NCBI GenBank assembly: GCA_024277285.1
Contig: JAJRVM010000078.1
Location: 1-5,073 of the forward strand
DNA length: 5,073 nucleotides
From: Planctomycetota bacterium
GTDB taxonomy: Bacteria; Planctomycetota; Planctomycetia; Pirellulales; Pirellulaceae
Direction: 5' to 3'
Shown: in pieces, positions 4,998 through 5,073 of the stretch
Numbering within the stretch: the first letter of the stretch is position 1
Layout of the letters: every line of letters begins with the position of its first letter
The notes under the pieces: generated by a model
Database searches by the model: none
Seen by the model: only the letters and a program-made list of their open reading frames with translations
Told to the model about the DNA's origin: nothing
Translations under genes and position numbers: made by a program

Positions 4998-5073
4998 AAG
5001 TCAAAGTGTACCGTCATGTGTGTTCAGGAAGTAAGTCGCGCTGGAATCGGCGTGCGACATGGAAATCATCCAA

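Larger units (their letters stand above)
4292..5073. other. Intergenic region without a convincing gene
   Basis: The open frames here are short, lack recognisable domains and overlap palindromes or the pyrimidine tract, so none is called. The region contains the G-quadruplex motif, the foldable 74-nt segment, the terminal-inverted-repeat element and the heptamer repeats described separately. A tandem near-duplicate of 14 bp also occurs (CGGCCTCTAGACCA at 4528-4541, followed by CGGCCTCTAAACCG). At the right edge two minus-strand frames are open from the window end to stops at 5014-5016 and 5001-5003. A plus-strand ATG at 5059 runs off the end. Any of these could be a neighbouring gene, but 15-24 codons are too few to decide. 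Confidence 0.6.

Overview
The window reads as a chromosomal fragment of a planctomycete, most likely from the Pirellula/Rhodopirellula side of the phylum. This is inferred from recognised protein styles: a response regulator with an N-terminal excisionase-like helix-turn-helix before its receiver domain, and a soluble kinase with an HDOD-like N-terminus. Intergenic DNA crowded with GC-rich palindromes fits the same picture. No rRNA or tRNA is present to fix the taxonomy.

Three genes fill positions 215-4013, all on the minus strand, with gaps of 49 and 51 nt. In transcription order they are a HTH-receiver response regulator (4013-3426), a cytoplasmic HDOD-like/HisKA/HATPase histidine kinase with a GTG start (3376-1856), and an NhaC-type Na+/H+ antiporter (1804-215). 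The spacing and a good Shine-Dalgarno sequence before each of the second and third genes suggest one operon. A near-consensus sigma70-type promoter (-35 TTGACT, 16-bp spacer, -10 TATAAT) lies at 4291-4264. It predicts a leader of about 245 nt with a stem-loop at its 5' end and a second perfect inverted repeat nearer the first gene. The likely theme is a two-component switch co-expressed with, and perhaps controlling or sensing the effect of, a sodium/proton antiporter.

Downstream of the antiporter, positions 1-198 hold 2.5 copies of an 80-bp tandem repeat built from palindromes. The copy next to the gene forms an almost uninterrupted 17-bp stem and may act as an unusual terminator.

Upstream of the promoter, about 780 bp (4292-5073) contains no convincing gene but much structure. 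It holds a four-run G-quadruplex motif on the minus strand, a 74-nt foldable segment, a palindrome cluster bounded by 17-bp imperfect inverted repeats (4631-4907, MITE- or REP-like), and a run of five 7-bp repeats. A neighbouring gene may begin or end at the right edge, but too little is visible to call it.
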